Positions 39,990 to 47,126 of a stretch of 47,126 bases of DNA are shown in pieces. Every line of letters starts with the position of its first letter. Positions within the stretch are counted from its first letter, which is position 1. The notes under the pieces are model-generated. The model was not told the DNA's origin, ran no database searches, and saw nothing but the letters and a program-made list of their open reading frames with translations. The DNA comes from Clostridia bacterium (lineage in GTDB: Bacteria; Bacillota; Clostridia; Christensenellales; Borkfalkiaceae). The stretch spans positions 1 to 47,126 of the forward strand of contig JAFTPQ010000016.1 of the NCBI GenBank assembly GCA_017463205.1, given 5' to 3'. The translations under genes were made by a program, and so were the position numbers.

Positions 39990-41318
39990 ATGAAAGGTTT
40001 GTTTCGGGATAAAAAAGTTTTAAAAACTTGTCATATTTATCAAATGTTGCGCGCGCAAAGCAAAAAACGGCACGCGTCCTTTCATACGCCCGGTCATAAG
40101 CGCAAGAGCTGGGATATCACGGAATTGTCTTATTCGGACAATTTATCTGCGCCTCGCGGTTGTATTGCCGAAGCGGAAAAGGATATCGCGCGGATCTTGG
40201 GTGCAAAGCAAAGTTTTATTTTGACCGACGGCAGTACGTCGGGTGTGTTGGCGATGTTGTATGCGGCAAAAACGTTGGGCGCGCGGACGGTGGCGGTGTG
40301 TGAAAATCCGCATAAAAGCGTATTCAATGGTTGCGCCGTATTGGGATTGCAACCGCTGGTGTACGGAGTGAAAAAGAAAAAAAATATTCCGTTACAGCCT
40401 ACCATGTCTGCGTTGAAATGCGAATATCCCGAAGTTTTGTTGGCGGACGCATTGTTTTTTACCTCGCCCGATTATTACGGAAATACAGCCGATTGGGAGG
40501 AGATACGAAAATTTTGCGACGAAACGGGAAAATGGTTGTTGGTAGACGGGGCGCATGGCGGACATTTGCATTTTGACGGCAAGTTGTATGCGGGCGGATA
40601 TGCCGATTTTTGGGTGGACGGCGTACACAAAAGCTTGCCTGCATTTACGCAAGGCGCGGTGGTGTCGGCAAAAGACGAGCGGTGCGCAGACGCGTTGCAA
40701 CGAGCGGTGGACGCGTTTCGTACGACCAGCCCTTCCTATCCGATTATGGCGTCGGTGGAATATGCCGTGAAATATCCCCGCAACGAGTGGCTGGAAAGGC
40801 AAGCAAACGGGTGGATACAAACGCACGAGCGGATATACGCCGCAAACGATTGGACGAAAATCTGCGCGGTGTTTGGCGATCGCGCGTTCGAGGCGGAAAA
40901 ATCGTTGGAAAGCGAGGGGATCTATGCGGAATTTTGCGACGGCAACATCGTGATGTTCTATCTTTCGCCGTATATGAGCAAAAAGCAGTTTTCTCTGCTG
41001 ACAAAAACGTTGCGGCGTTATTTTATAAAATATCCGCTGCCGTTGTGTGAGGAACAAGAAAAAAGAGCGGAAAAGGAAGCTCAACGCAACCCTGCCCCCG
41101 TCGTTTTTGGAAATGCCGAAAAAATTTGGCTGGATATCGACCAGGCGATCGGGCATATTTGCGCAGAAAATTGCGGTTTGTTTCCGCCTTGTACGCCCTT
41201 GATTAAGGCGGGCGAGCGGATCGAAAAGGAAAAAATAGAACTTATGAAAAAATCGATCAACGTGTACGGCGTGTTGAACGGAAAAATAAAAGTTTTGAAA
41301 GAGAAGGAAAAGGAATAA
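39990..41318 (+). CDS. Orn/Lys/Arg decarboxylase-family protein (YaaO-like)
   Basis: A 442-residue PLP enzyme of the class III basic-amino-acid decarboxylase family, short form lacking the wing domain. It has the entry motif SFHTPGHKRKSWDITELSYS, TDGSTSGVLAML, the DGAHGGHLHF segment and the PLP-lysine motif VDGVHKSLPAFTQGA. The C-terminal half is present. In Bacillus subtilis the homologue yaaO lies directly before tmk, as here (3-base gap). A dispersed-element copy encodes QRNPAPV near the C-terminus between the last two domains. Arginine or lysine specificity is not resolved. Confidence 0.87.
   Translation: MKGLFRDKKVLKTCHIYQMLRAQSKKRHASFHTPGHKRKSWDITELSYSDNLSAPRGCIAEAEKDIARILGAKQSFILTDGSTSGVLAMLYAAKTLGARTVAVCENPHKSVFNGCAVLGLQPLVYGVKKKKNIPLQPTMSALKCEYPEVLLADALFFTSPDYYGNTADWEEIRKFCDETGKWLLVDGAHGGHLHFDGKLYAGGYADFWVDGVHKSLPAFTQGAVVSAKDERCADALQRAVDAFRTTSPSYPIMASVEYAVKYPRNEWLERQANGWIQTHERIYAANDWTKICAVFGDRAFEAEKSLESEGIYAEFCDGNIVMFYLSPYMSKKQFSLLTKTLRRYFIKYPLPLCEEQEKRAEKEAQRNPAPVVFGNAEKIWLDIDQAIGHICAENCGLFPPCTPLIKAGERIEKEKIELMKKSINVYGVLNGKIKVLKEKEKE
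41079..41103 (-). repeat. Dispersed 20-bp element, copy in decarboxylase gene
   Basis: Minus strand GACGGGGGCAGGGTTGCGTT then GAGC, antisense to the gene (AQRNPAPV on the coding strand). Confidence 0.7.
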
Positions 41319-41321
41319 ACT

Positions 41322-41948
41322 ATGGGTAGAGGAAAATTTATCACGTTTGAAGGTTGCGACGGTTGCGGAAAAAGTACGCAGTTGCGTATGTTAAGCGAAT
41401 ATTTGACGAAAGAAAATATCGCGCACATTTTCACGCGCGAACCGGGCGGCGGAAAGATATCCGAGGCGATCCGCGAAATTTTATTAAACGGAAAAAACGC
41501 CGAAATGACGGATGAGTGCGAGGCTCTTTTGTATGCGGCGGCGCGCGTGCAGCATTTAAGCGATCGCGTTGAACCTGCGCTTGCAGAAGGGAAATTGGTG
41601 ATTTGCGATCGTTACGTCGATTCTTCGATTGCCTATCAGGCGTATGGGCGGGAGCTTGGCGTGCAATTTATCAGCCAAATCAACTCGTATGCGATGACGG
41701 CGTACCGCCCCGACGTGACGATTTTTATCGATCTTACGCCCGAGGCGGCATTTGCGCGCAAGCACGGCGCAGATGAAAACGATCGGCTGGAACAAGCGGG
41801 AATGGCTTTCCATAAACGCGTATACGAGGGATATAAAGCTTTGGCTGCGCAAGAACCCGATCGCGTAGTGTGTGTAGACGGGACGAAAACGCCCGACGAA
41901 GTGTTTGCGGCGGTATTGGCGGCGTTGAAAGAAAAAAATTGTTTATAA
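41322..41948 (+). CDS. tmk: Thymidylate kinase
   Basis: Tmk phosphorylates dTMP to dTDP. The 208-residue protein has the P-loop FEGCDGCGKSTQ, the DRx motif in CDRYVDSSIAYQAYG and the lid segment DENDRLEQAG. Length is normal. It lies 3 bases after the YaaO-like gene and 59 bases before mntP. holB and the other genes that follow tmk in Bacillus are not present here. Confidence 0.96.
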   Translation: MGRGKFITFEGCDGCGKSTQLRMLSEYLTKENIAHIFTREPGGGKISEAIREILLNGKNAEMTDECEALLYAAARVQHLSDRVEPALAEGKLVICDRYVDSSIAYQAYGRELGVQFISQINSYAMTAYRPDVTIFIDLTPEAAFARKHGADENDRLEQAGMAFHKRVYEGYKALAAQEPDRVVCVDGTKTPDEVFAAVLAALKEKNCL

Positions 41949-42007
41949 AATTTATAAAATCGGTTTGGTTGTCCGAATCGGTTGCAAATTGTGAATAAGG
42001 AAACGTT

Positions 42008-42613
42008 ATGGGTTTTTTTGGAGTTTTATTAACGGGCGTCGCTTTATCGATGGACGCTTGCGCAGTGGGGATGACCAACGGTATGTGCGACACGAAAATG
42101 CCGTTGAAGCGAACGTTGTTGATCGCTTTGTTTTTCGGGGTTTTCCAGATGTTGATGCCTTTGATCGGGTATTTTATCACGGGGATCATGACGGACGCTT
42201 TTCAAGAAACGTTTGAAAAGATATCGTCGTGGATATCCTTTGCATTGTTGGCGTTTTTGGGCGGTAAAATGATCGTAGACGGCATAAAAGAATGGCGAGC
42301 GGCAAGCGCGCCTGCGTGTGACGTAGAGGAATACCGTTCGGGGGAAACGCTGTCGGTGGTGAAATTGTTGTTACAAGCGATCGCTACGTCGATCGACGCA
42401 TTGGCGATCGGCGTTGTGATGCAGTTGGAAGGTTTGGTGATGGGCGTTTGGCTTTCGACGGCGTTGATTGGCGTAACCACTTTCGGATTGGTGATCGCCG
42501 CGGTGTATATTGGTAAGATCATCGGCAATAAATTGGCGGACAAAGCAACGTTGCTTGGCGGCGTCGTATTGGTGGCGATCGGCGTCAAGATCTTGATAGA
42601 AAGCTTACTGTAA
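42008..42613 (+). CDS. mntP: Manganese efflux pump MntP/YtaF family
   Basis: A 201-residue membrane protein with six predicted helices in two pseudo-symmetric halves. Each half carries the family's Asp motif: GVALSMDACAVG in helix 1 and ATSIDALAIG in helix 4. MntP exports manganese; the related YtaF is sporulation-linked, so the exact subgroup is open. AAGGAAACG precedes the ATG. No manganese riboswitch was seen in the 59 bases upstream. Confidence 0.88.
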   Translation: MGFFGVLLTGVALSMDACAVGMTNGMCDTKMPLKRTLLIALFFGVFQMLMPLIGYFITGIMTDAFQETFEKISSWISFALLAFLGGKMIVDGIKEWRAASAPACDVEEYRSGETLSVVKLLLQAIATSIDALAIGVVMQLEGLVMGVWLSTALIGVTTFGLVIAAVYIGKIIGNKLADKATLLGGVVLVAIGVKILIESLL

Positions 42614-42712
42614 ATATAAAAAAATTTGCCTTTACAATAAATTCCGTCCGTGAAAACTTTGTGAATGTTTGTTAAATATTTATAATTCTGTAAAAAATAG
42701 CCGTGGAAACGC

Positions 42713-42741
42713 TTGAAAAAGACTTTCGCTTATGGTAAAAT
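42713..42741 (+). promoter_or_regulatory. Promoter of ftsH
   Basis: TTGAAA (42713-42718), 17-base spacer, TAAAAT (42736-42741). The 240-base leader contains AACCG (42831-42835 region) and an inverted GGTTATAAATAACC (42858-42871); nothing else was seen in the 370-base gap. Confidence 0.6.
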
Positions 42742-42984
42742 GGTAAAGCGAAAAAATAAAAAAGAAGCTGTAACGGTGAAAGCGGCGAAAAAAATTGAAA
42801 AAACAGGCGTTTTTCCAAAATGTTCCACGTAAAACCGTTTAAAAGCATTTGCGTGCGGTTATAAATAACCGTTAAGGGGCGTAAAAACAACCGCCGAAAG
42901 AGTATTGCAATCGAGCTTTTGGCGAAAACTGTTATCAGAACGCTTTTTCGTTTCTATTAGGCAAAAAACAAGGAGTAGATCACT

Positions 42985-45093
42985 TTGAACAAGAAAACAA
43001 AAACTTTTATTTGGATCGGCGTTGCGATCGCTGTGGTGTTGTTGATCGTATTTATGTTGACCGACGTATTGCAACAGGCAACTGAAATTTCGGCGTCCGA
43101 TTTTATGAACTACATCGCAAACGGTAAGATCAATACCATTTACGTAAACGGTTATAATTGGGAAGGGCAGTTTGTGGAAAACGGTAGGATCGTACAGCGG
43201 TTTGTGCCCATCGACGATGGTATGCCCAGCATTTACGATTACACTTCCTATTCGAAATTTATGGAAGATTTGGTTGCCGCAGGGATCAACCCGGCAAACC
43301 TCGACATTATTTTGGCTGACCCCAATGCGGGCAGTATTTGGTCGAGTATTCTTCCGCTTGTCGGCGTTGTGCTGGTGGGTGTGATGTTCTTCTTATTGAT
43401 GCGCAGCGCATCGGGCGCAGGCAATGCGGCAATGAGCATCGGAAAATCGAAAGCGCACGTGCAAAGTAATTTAAAGGTGCGTTTTTCCGACGTAGCGGGC
43501 GCGGAAGAAGAAAAGGAAGAACTGCAAGAAGTGGTGGAATTTTTAAAAGCACCCAAGAAATTTTCCAACCTCGGCGCGCGGATCCCTTCGGGTGTATTGT
43601 TGGTAGGCCCTCCGGGAACGGGGAAAACGTTGTTTGCGAAAGCGGTTGCAGGGGAAGCGGGCGTTCCGTTTTTCTCGGTGTCCGGTTCTGATTTCGTGGA
43701 AATGTACGTCGGTGTGGGTGCAAAACGTGTGCGCGATCTGTTCGATATGGCGAAAAAGAATCAGCCTTGTATCATTTTCATTGACGAAATCGACGCAGTG
43801 GGCAGACGCAGAGGCGCAGGCCTTGGCGGCGGACACGACGAACGGGAACAAACGTTAAACCAAATTTTGGTACAAATGGACGGGTTTGAAAGCAACGACG
43901 GGATCATCGTAATGGCGGCGACTAACCGTGCGGATATCCTCGACCCTGCGCTTCTTCGTCCCGGTCGTTTCGACAGACAGATCAACGTAAATCTGCCTGA
44001 CGTGAAAGGCCGTGAACAAATTTTGAAAGTGCACGCGCGTAATAAGCCGATGGCGTCCAACGTCAACTTTAAAACGGTGGCGCGGATCACGGCAGGTTTT
44101 TCGGGCGCGGATCTTGCAAACTTGTTAAATGAAGCGGCGATTTTGGCGGCGCGCGCAAACAGAAAGTCGATCGAAAACGTGGATTTGTTTGACGCGATCG
44201 ATAAAACCATGATGGGTTTGAAGAAAAAGAGTTATGTGATCACGGAAGCGGATAAGCGGATCGTGGCGTATCACGAAGCAGGGCACGCGGTGCTTGCAGG
44301 GCTTTGTAAATATTGCGATCCCGTACACGAAGTGACGATCATTCCTCGCGGCAACGGCGCAGGCGGCTTTACGATGACGCGTCCTGCGGAAGACAGTGTG
44401 TTCAGCTCGTATAACGAAATGTTGGACGATATTTGTATGAGTCTTGGCGGCAGAGCGGCGGAAGAATTGGTAGTGAAAGACATCACGCAAGGCGCAAGCG
44501 GCGACTTGCGCGCGGTGACGGCGATCGCCCGCAGAATGGTGATGCAATACGGTATGAGCGATGAGCTTGGTTTGGTTGCGTACGATTCGGATCAGCCCGT
44601 GTTTATGGGTATGGAATACGGCAATCAAAGCCGTGGCGGATATTCGCAAGAAACGGCGGCGAAGATCGACAGCGAAGTGCGTCGGATCACCTCCGAGGCT
44701 TATGAAAGAGCGTTGGATCTGTTGAAGAAAAACCGTTCTATCTTAGATAATATGTCGCGCGTGTTGGTGGAAAAGGAAACCATTTACACCGAAGAAGTGG
44801 CAATGTTAATGAAAGGGGCAAGCTATAAAGAAGTGATCGATTTTATGGAAGGCCGCGTCGGCGAACGTGAAAAAGATCCGTTTAAATCGATGTTGCCCGA
44901 ATTTCAAACGAAGCCCGAAGTGAAGACGACGGAGGAAACTTCCGCAAAAGAAAATTCTGCCGAAGAAAGCTTTGCAGAAGAAACGAAGACGGAAACCGAA
45001 ACGGAAGTTCGATCGGAACAGACGCCCGAAACGCCCGAAAAACCTGCGGAATATCCCGACGAGGAAAACGGCGATAATAAAGACGAAAATTAA
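42985..45093 (+). CDS. ftsH: ATP-dependent zinc metalloprotease FtsH
   Basis: A membrane-bound AAA+ protease of 702 residues that degrades misfolded membrane proteins and some regulators. Two transmembrane segments (about 9-27 and 115-135) flank an extracytoplasmic domain. The AAA+ domain has Walker A GPPGTGKT (about 208), Walker [12 protein letters not shown], the pore loop [10 protein letters not shown] and the second region of homology ending in [10 protein letters not shown]. The zinc motif is HEAGH (about 430). A 60-residue Glu/Thr/Pro-rich tail is longer than usual. Translation starts at TTG, with AAGGAG 9 bases before it. Confidence 0.97.
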   Translation: MNKKTKTFIWIGVAIAVVLLIVFMLTDVLQQATEISASDFMNYIANGKINTIYVNGYNWEGQFVENGRIVQRFVPIDDGMPSIYDYTSYSKFMEDLVAAGINPANLDIILADPNAGSIWSSILPLVGVVLVGVMFFLLMRSASGAGNAAMSIGKSKAHVQSNLKVRFSDVAGAEEEKEELQEVVEFLKAPKKFSNLGARIPSGVLLVGPPGTGKTLFAKAVAGEAGVPFFSVSGSDFVEMYVGVGAKRVRDLFDMAKKNQPCIIFIDEIDAVGRRRGAGLGGGHDEREQTLNQILVQMDGFESNDGIIVMAATNRADILDPALLRPGRFDRQINVNLPDVKGREQILKVHARNKPMASNVNFKTVARITAGFSGADLANLLNEAAILAARANRKSIENVDLFDAIDKTMMGLKKKSYVITEADKRIVAYHEAGHAVLAGLCKYCDPVHEVTIIPRGNGAGGFTMTRPAEDSVFSSYNEMLDDICMSLGGRAAEELVVKDITQGASGDLRAVTAIARRMVMQYGMSDELGLVAYDSDQPVFMGMEYGNQSRGGYSQETAAKIDSEVRRITSEAYERALDLLKKNRSILDNMSRVLVEKETIYTEEVAMLMKGASYKEVIDFMEGRVGEREKDPFKSMLPEFQTKPEVKTTEETSAKENSAEESFAEETKTETETEVRSEQTPETPEKPAEYPDEENGDNKDEN

Positions 45094-45107
45094 GCGGTTG
45101 ATACACG

Positions 45108-45146
45108 AAAGCGGAGCGCCTGAAGGTTTGGGTGACTCCGCTTTTG
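45108..45146 (+). terminator. Terminator after ftsH
   Basis: AAAGCGGAG (45108-45116) pairs with CTCCGCTTT (45136-45144), followed by a short T-run. Confidence 0.6.
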
Positions 45147-45229
45147 CAATCGTTGCAAAAAATGAAGAAAAAACGAAAACGCGTAGGGCATGTACGCGAT
45201 GAACGAAAAAGCAGAGAGGAGATAGGGGT

Positions 45230-46087
45230 ATGAAACGGTTGCGCAGAGTGTTGGACGTCAACTTTGACAAAAAGGTTTTGTCGGCGGCGTTGATCGACAC
45301 GAAAACAACGGAAGCGGATTGGGATAAAAAAGAATTGAAAACGTTGTCGGCGTATTTTGTGTTGAATGGCGCGCCAGAATTTTCGGTGAACGAAAAAGGA
45401 AACGCGCGCTTTCAATTATTGGCAGGTGAAAAAGAATTTATTGCGGCGAAAGCGGCGGGGATCGTCGAATTTTCGGTGCGGGTATACCGTTTCAGCGAAA
45501 AGAACGCGGAAACGTTTTGTTTGATCGAAAAATTGAAAGCGGGGAATATGGGCGCGATGGACGAGGCGTACATTATGCGCCGTTTGGTAAAAGATTATCA
45601 TTTAAAACAAGAAGACATAGCGGAAATGGTGGGGAAATCCCGTCCTGCGATCGCAAACACTTTACGGTTGCTGACGCTGCATCCCGAAGTGATCGGTATG
45701 GTGGAAAGCGGAAAATTGTCCGCAGGGCACGCGCGTACGTTGGTGAAAGTGCCGCAAGAAAAGCAACGGGCGTTTGCGGAAGAAGGTTTGCGGAGGGGGT
45801 ATTCCGTGCGAGAGATGGAACGCACCGTTAAAGCATTTTTAACGCCGCCCGAAGTTTTGAAACAGGAAAGGGAAGCGAAAGCGGCGGCGAAAAGCGAGGC
45901 GTTGAAAGATTTGGTTGAACGGATGCGCGCGGTGTTGGGGACGCAAGTTTCGTTGATCGGCAACGATAAAAAAGGGAGGATCTATATTGATTATCAATCC
46001 CCCGAAACGTTGATCCGAATCGAGGAAGCGTTGGGGATACAGGATCAGCCCGATCGTCAATTGTCGCTGTTTTCGGAAGAAGAATAA
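45230..46087 (+). CDS. ParB/Noc-family protein, divergent
   Basis: A 285-residue ParB-like DNA-binding CTPase. The N-terminal nucleotide domain is altered: where ParB has GERRxRA, this has LLAGEKEFIAAK, missing the conserved arginines. The central HTH region is well kept (HLKQEDIAEMVGKSRPAIAN, the LRLLTLHPEV segment, and SGKLSAGHARTLV). A C-terminal dimerisation domain (IYIDYQSPETLIRIEEAL) is present. No parA is in the window. It could be a Noc-like or accessory ParB near the origin. The ribosome site is GAGGAG. A terminator follows. Confidence 0.82.
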   Translation: MKRLRRVLDVNFDKKVLSAALIDTKTTEADWDKKELKTLSAYFVLNGAPEFSVNEKGNARFQLLAGEKEFIAAKAAGIVEFSVRVYRFSEKNAETFCLIEKLKAGNMGAMDEAYIMRRLVKDYHLKQEDIAEMVGKSRPAIANTLRLLTLHPEVIGMVESGKLSAGHARTLVKVPQEKQRAFAEEGLRRGYSVREMERTVKAFLTPPEVLKQEREAKAAAKSEALKDLVERMRAVLGTQVSLIGNDKKGRIYIDYQSPETLIRIEEALGIQDQPDRQLSLFSEEE

Positions 46088-46120
46088 GGCGAAACAACAG
46101 AACACAACTTACATAAAAAG

Positions 46121-46160
46121 AAAACGGTTTGAAACAAGAAGACGTTCAAACCGTTTTTGC
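46121..46160 (+). terminator. Terminator after the parB-like gene
   Basis: AAAACGGTTTGAA (46121-46133) pairs perfectly with TTCAAACCGTTTT (46145-46157). Confidence 0.85.
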
Positions 46161-46162
46161 AT

Positions 46163-46206
46163 AAAAAAACAAGAAAGAGCAAATAAACTCTTTCCTGTTT
46201 TTTGGT
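46163..46206 (-). terminator. Terminator of the leftward small membrane-protein gene
   Basis: AAACAAGAAAGAG pairs with CTCTTTCCTGTTT (one mismatch); on the minus strand it is followed by a T-run. Confidence 0.65.
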
Positions 46207-46210
46207 TTTC

Positions 46211-46474
46211 TTATTTTAAAACTTTTAAAAATGCAAGGATCTGAATAATGATGCCTGCGACCACGTACACTTCCACAAGGATACCGATCACACGAAGCAC
46301 CCAACCGATGATTGCGCCGAGAACGGGAATCCAACCTGTAAGCAACCCTGCAAGCCCGATCAAAAGTCCTGCAAGTATAGCCACAAGGACATAAATGAGG
46401 ATGCCTACGATCAAATTACCGATCGTATCGATTCTTTTGAAGGAAAGCGGAAAATACTTTTTCAATGCGTCCAT
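46211..46474 (-). CDS. Small membrane protein, two to three helices
   Basis: An 87-residue protein that is almost entirely hydrophobic after a short charged start (MDALKKYFPLSFKRID). Segments NLIVGILIYVLVAILAGLLI and VLGAIIGWVLRVIGILVEVY are membrane helices rich in Gly, and the end is AFLKVLK. I know it as an unnamed small membrane protein of Clostridia. It has its own promoter (46535-46507) and a good ribosome site (GGAGG). Confidence 0.75.
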   Translation of the reverse strand: MDALKKYFPLSFKRIDTIGNLIVGILIYVLVAILAGLLIGLAGLLTGWIPVLGAIIGWVLRVIGILVEVYVVAGIIIQILAFLKVLK

Positions 46475-46506
46475 TTTGATTACCTCCGTTTTTATTTTCT
46501 ATTATC

Positions 46507-46535
46507 AGTATACTATAATCTTTCGCGTTTGTCAA
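46507..46535 (-). promoter_or_regulatory. Promoter of the 87-codon gene
   Basis: On the minus strand TTGACA (46535-46530), 17-base spacer, TATACT (46512-46507). Confidence 0.85.
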
Positions 46536-46577
46536 CATCCGTGAAAAAAATTTTTAATTTTTTTGATGCAGTTTCGA

Positions 46578-46853
46578 TTATTTTTCGTTTGCGTTGCTTT
46601 CGTTGTCGGTTTTGGCGTCGTCGCTTTGGGATGATCCCGCCTCTTTCTCGGATACGTCGGATTCTTCTTTGGCTTGTTTTGATTCTTGCGCAAGCTGACT
46701 TTGCTTGCAAAGTAACATAACACCAAAAAACAATGCCGCCAACAAGCCGCACATTCCTGCCCAGCCCCAACCGAAAAAAGTGCCGACGGGGAACAGCACG
46801 GCAAGACAGATTGCCGACAGTATCGTAAATAATATTCGTAAACGTAAAAACAT
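46578..46853 (-). CDS. Small membrane protein with charged tail
   Basis: A 91-residue protein with two transmembrane helices in the first 50 residues (TILSAICLAVLFPVGTFFGW, MCGLLAALFFGVMLLC) and a 40-residue cytoplasmic tail rich in Ser, Glu, Asp, Asn and Lys. No family was recognised. It starts at an ATG with GGAG upstream and has a promoter at 46927-46898. Confidence 0.65.
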   Translation of the reverse strand: MFLRLRILFTILSAICLAVLFPVGTFFGWGWAGMCGLLAALFFGVMLLCKQSQLAQESKQAKEESDVSEKEAGSSQSDDAKTDNESNANEK

Positions 46854-46897
46854 ACTTTTCTCCTTTTTTTTCTCTCATATACGCATATATTATATAT

Positions 46898-46927
46898 ATT
46901 GTAACACGCGCGCGCGCGTAAAGTCAA
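46898..46927 (-). promoter_or_regulatory. Promoter with alternating CG spacer
   Basis: On the minus strand TTGACT (46927-46922), 18-base spacer, TACAAT (46903-46898). The spacer is nearly pure alternating C-G (CACGCGCGCGCGCGTA on the plus strand). Confidence 0.7.
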
Positions 46928-47010
46928 GGGATATCGCTTTGCATTTTTTGCCGTTTTTTAAAAGATTTTTTAAATTTTAAGAAAAAGATGAAAAAATGTA
47001 GAAAAAACAG

Positions 47011-47039
47011 TTGACAATAAAAGAATAAAGTGGTAATAT
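47011..47039 (+). promoter_or_regulatory. Promoter firing out of the window
   Basis: TTGACA (47011-47016), 17-base spacer, TAATAT (47034-47039). The purine-rich leader to the window's end has no start codon that can be judged. Confidence 0.7.
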
Positions 47040-47126
47040 ATACAAGCTGTCCGCGAGAAAGCGCGAAAAAGCCGAAAGGAAAGCAGAAAAAATAAAACTT
47101 TTAAAAAAAATAAAAAAAAGTTTAAA

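Noticed and set aside
45184..45206. GTAGGGCATGTACGCGATGAACG as a further element copy
   Set aside because: Only loosely similar to the 8765 variant and lacking CAGG; not counted, though a full-genome matrix should score it. It would be a plus-strand exception.

Overview
The window looks like chromosomal DNA from an uncultured spore-forming Clostridia (Firmicutes), probably from a gut-type lineage. The evidence is spoIIR, sleB, ypeB and a spoIVFA/spoIVFB-like pair, a cysteine T-box leader, GGAGG ribosome sites, TTGACA/TATAAT promoters with 17-base spacers, and a yaaO-like decarboxylase next to tmk followed by ftsH and a ParB-like gene, as near Bacillus-type origins. No rRNA, tRNA, CRISPR array, prophage or insertion sequence was seen. 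Apart from repeats it is a housekeeping segment.

Layout. 1-2 kb: end of an acidic zinc-finger protein, then a leftward rubrerythrin gene followed by two tiny overlapping genes. 2-6 kb: trmL, spoIIR, sleB, ypeB (late sporulation and germination). 6-7.7 kb: two tandem copies of a structured RNA, each with its own promoter and terminator, leading into a SLOG-fold gene coupled to a small basic-protein gene. 7.8-9.5 kb: DeoR regulator and an HTH-like protein. 9.6-12.2 kb: cysteine T-box, cysE, cysS. 12.2-15 kb: LysR regulator divergent from an esterase and a frameshifted AEC transporter. 15-17.4 kb: short-form alaS and an unknown gene. 17.8-20.7 kb: proBAC on the minus strand. 20.9-23.7 kb: membrane glycosyltransferase and a lipoprotein. 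24.4-31.6 kb, minus strand: membrane XRE regulator, RNase G, SpoIVFB- and SpoIVFA-like proteins, an ECF sigma factor with a small membrane partner, and a Cas4-like nuclease domain protein. 32-36.4 kb: panE-like reductase, a deacetylase-SSB operon, a small conserved protein, an aminotransferase. 36.5-46.1 kb, plus strand: greA, lysS, a membrane protein, decarboxylase, tmk, mntP, ftsH, parB-like. The end holds two small membrane-protein genes and a promoter firing out of the window.

Three things stand out beyond the genes. (1) The tandem RNA at 6.3-6.8 kb keeps its architecture while stem sequences change in a compensatory way, and it precedes a SLOG operon. (2) A roughly 20-bp element (core GGGGGCAGGTATGCGTT) occurs about eleven times, in intergenic DNA and inside protein linkers in several frames; every copy left of 25.5 kb is on the plus strand and every copy right of 29 kb is on the minus strand. 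(3) Three or four intergenic loci are mosaics of small hairpins whose arms co-vary between copies. A further point is the spoIIR start, whose ribosome site lies in a terminator hairpin that a forespore-type promoter would bypass.
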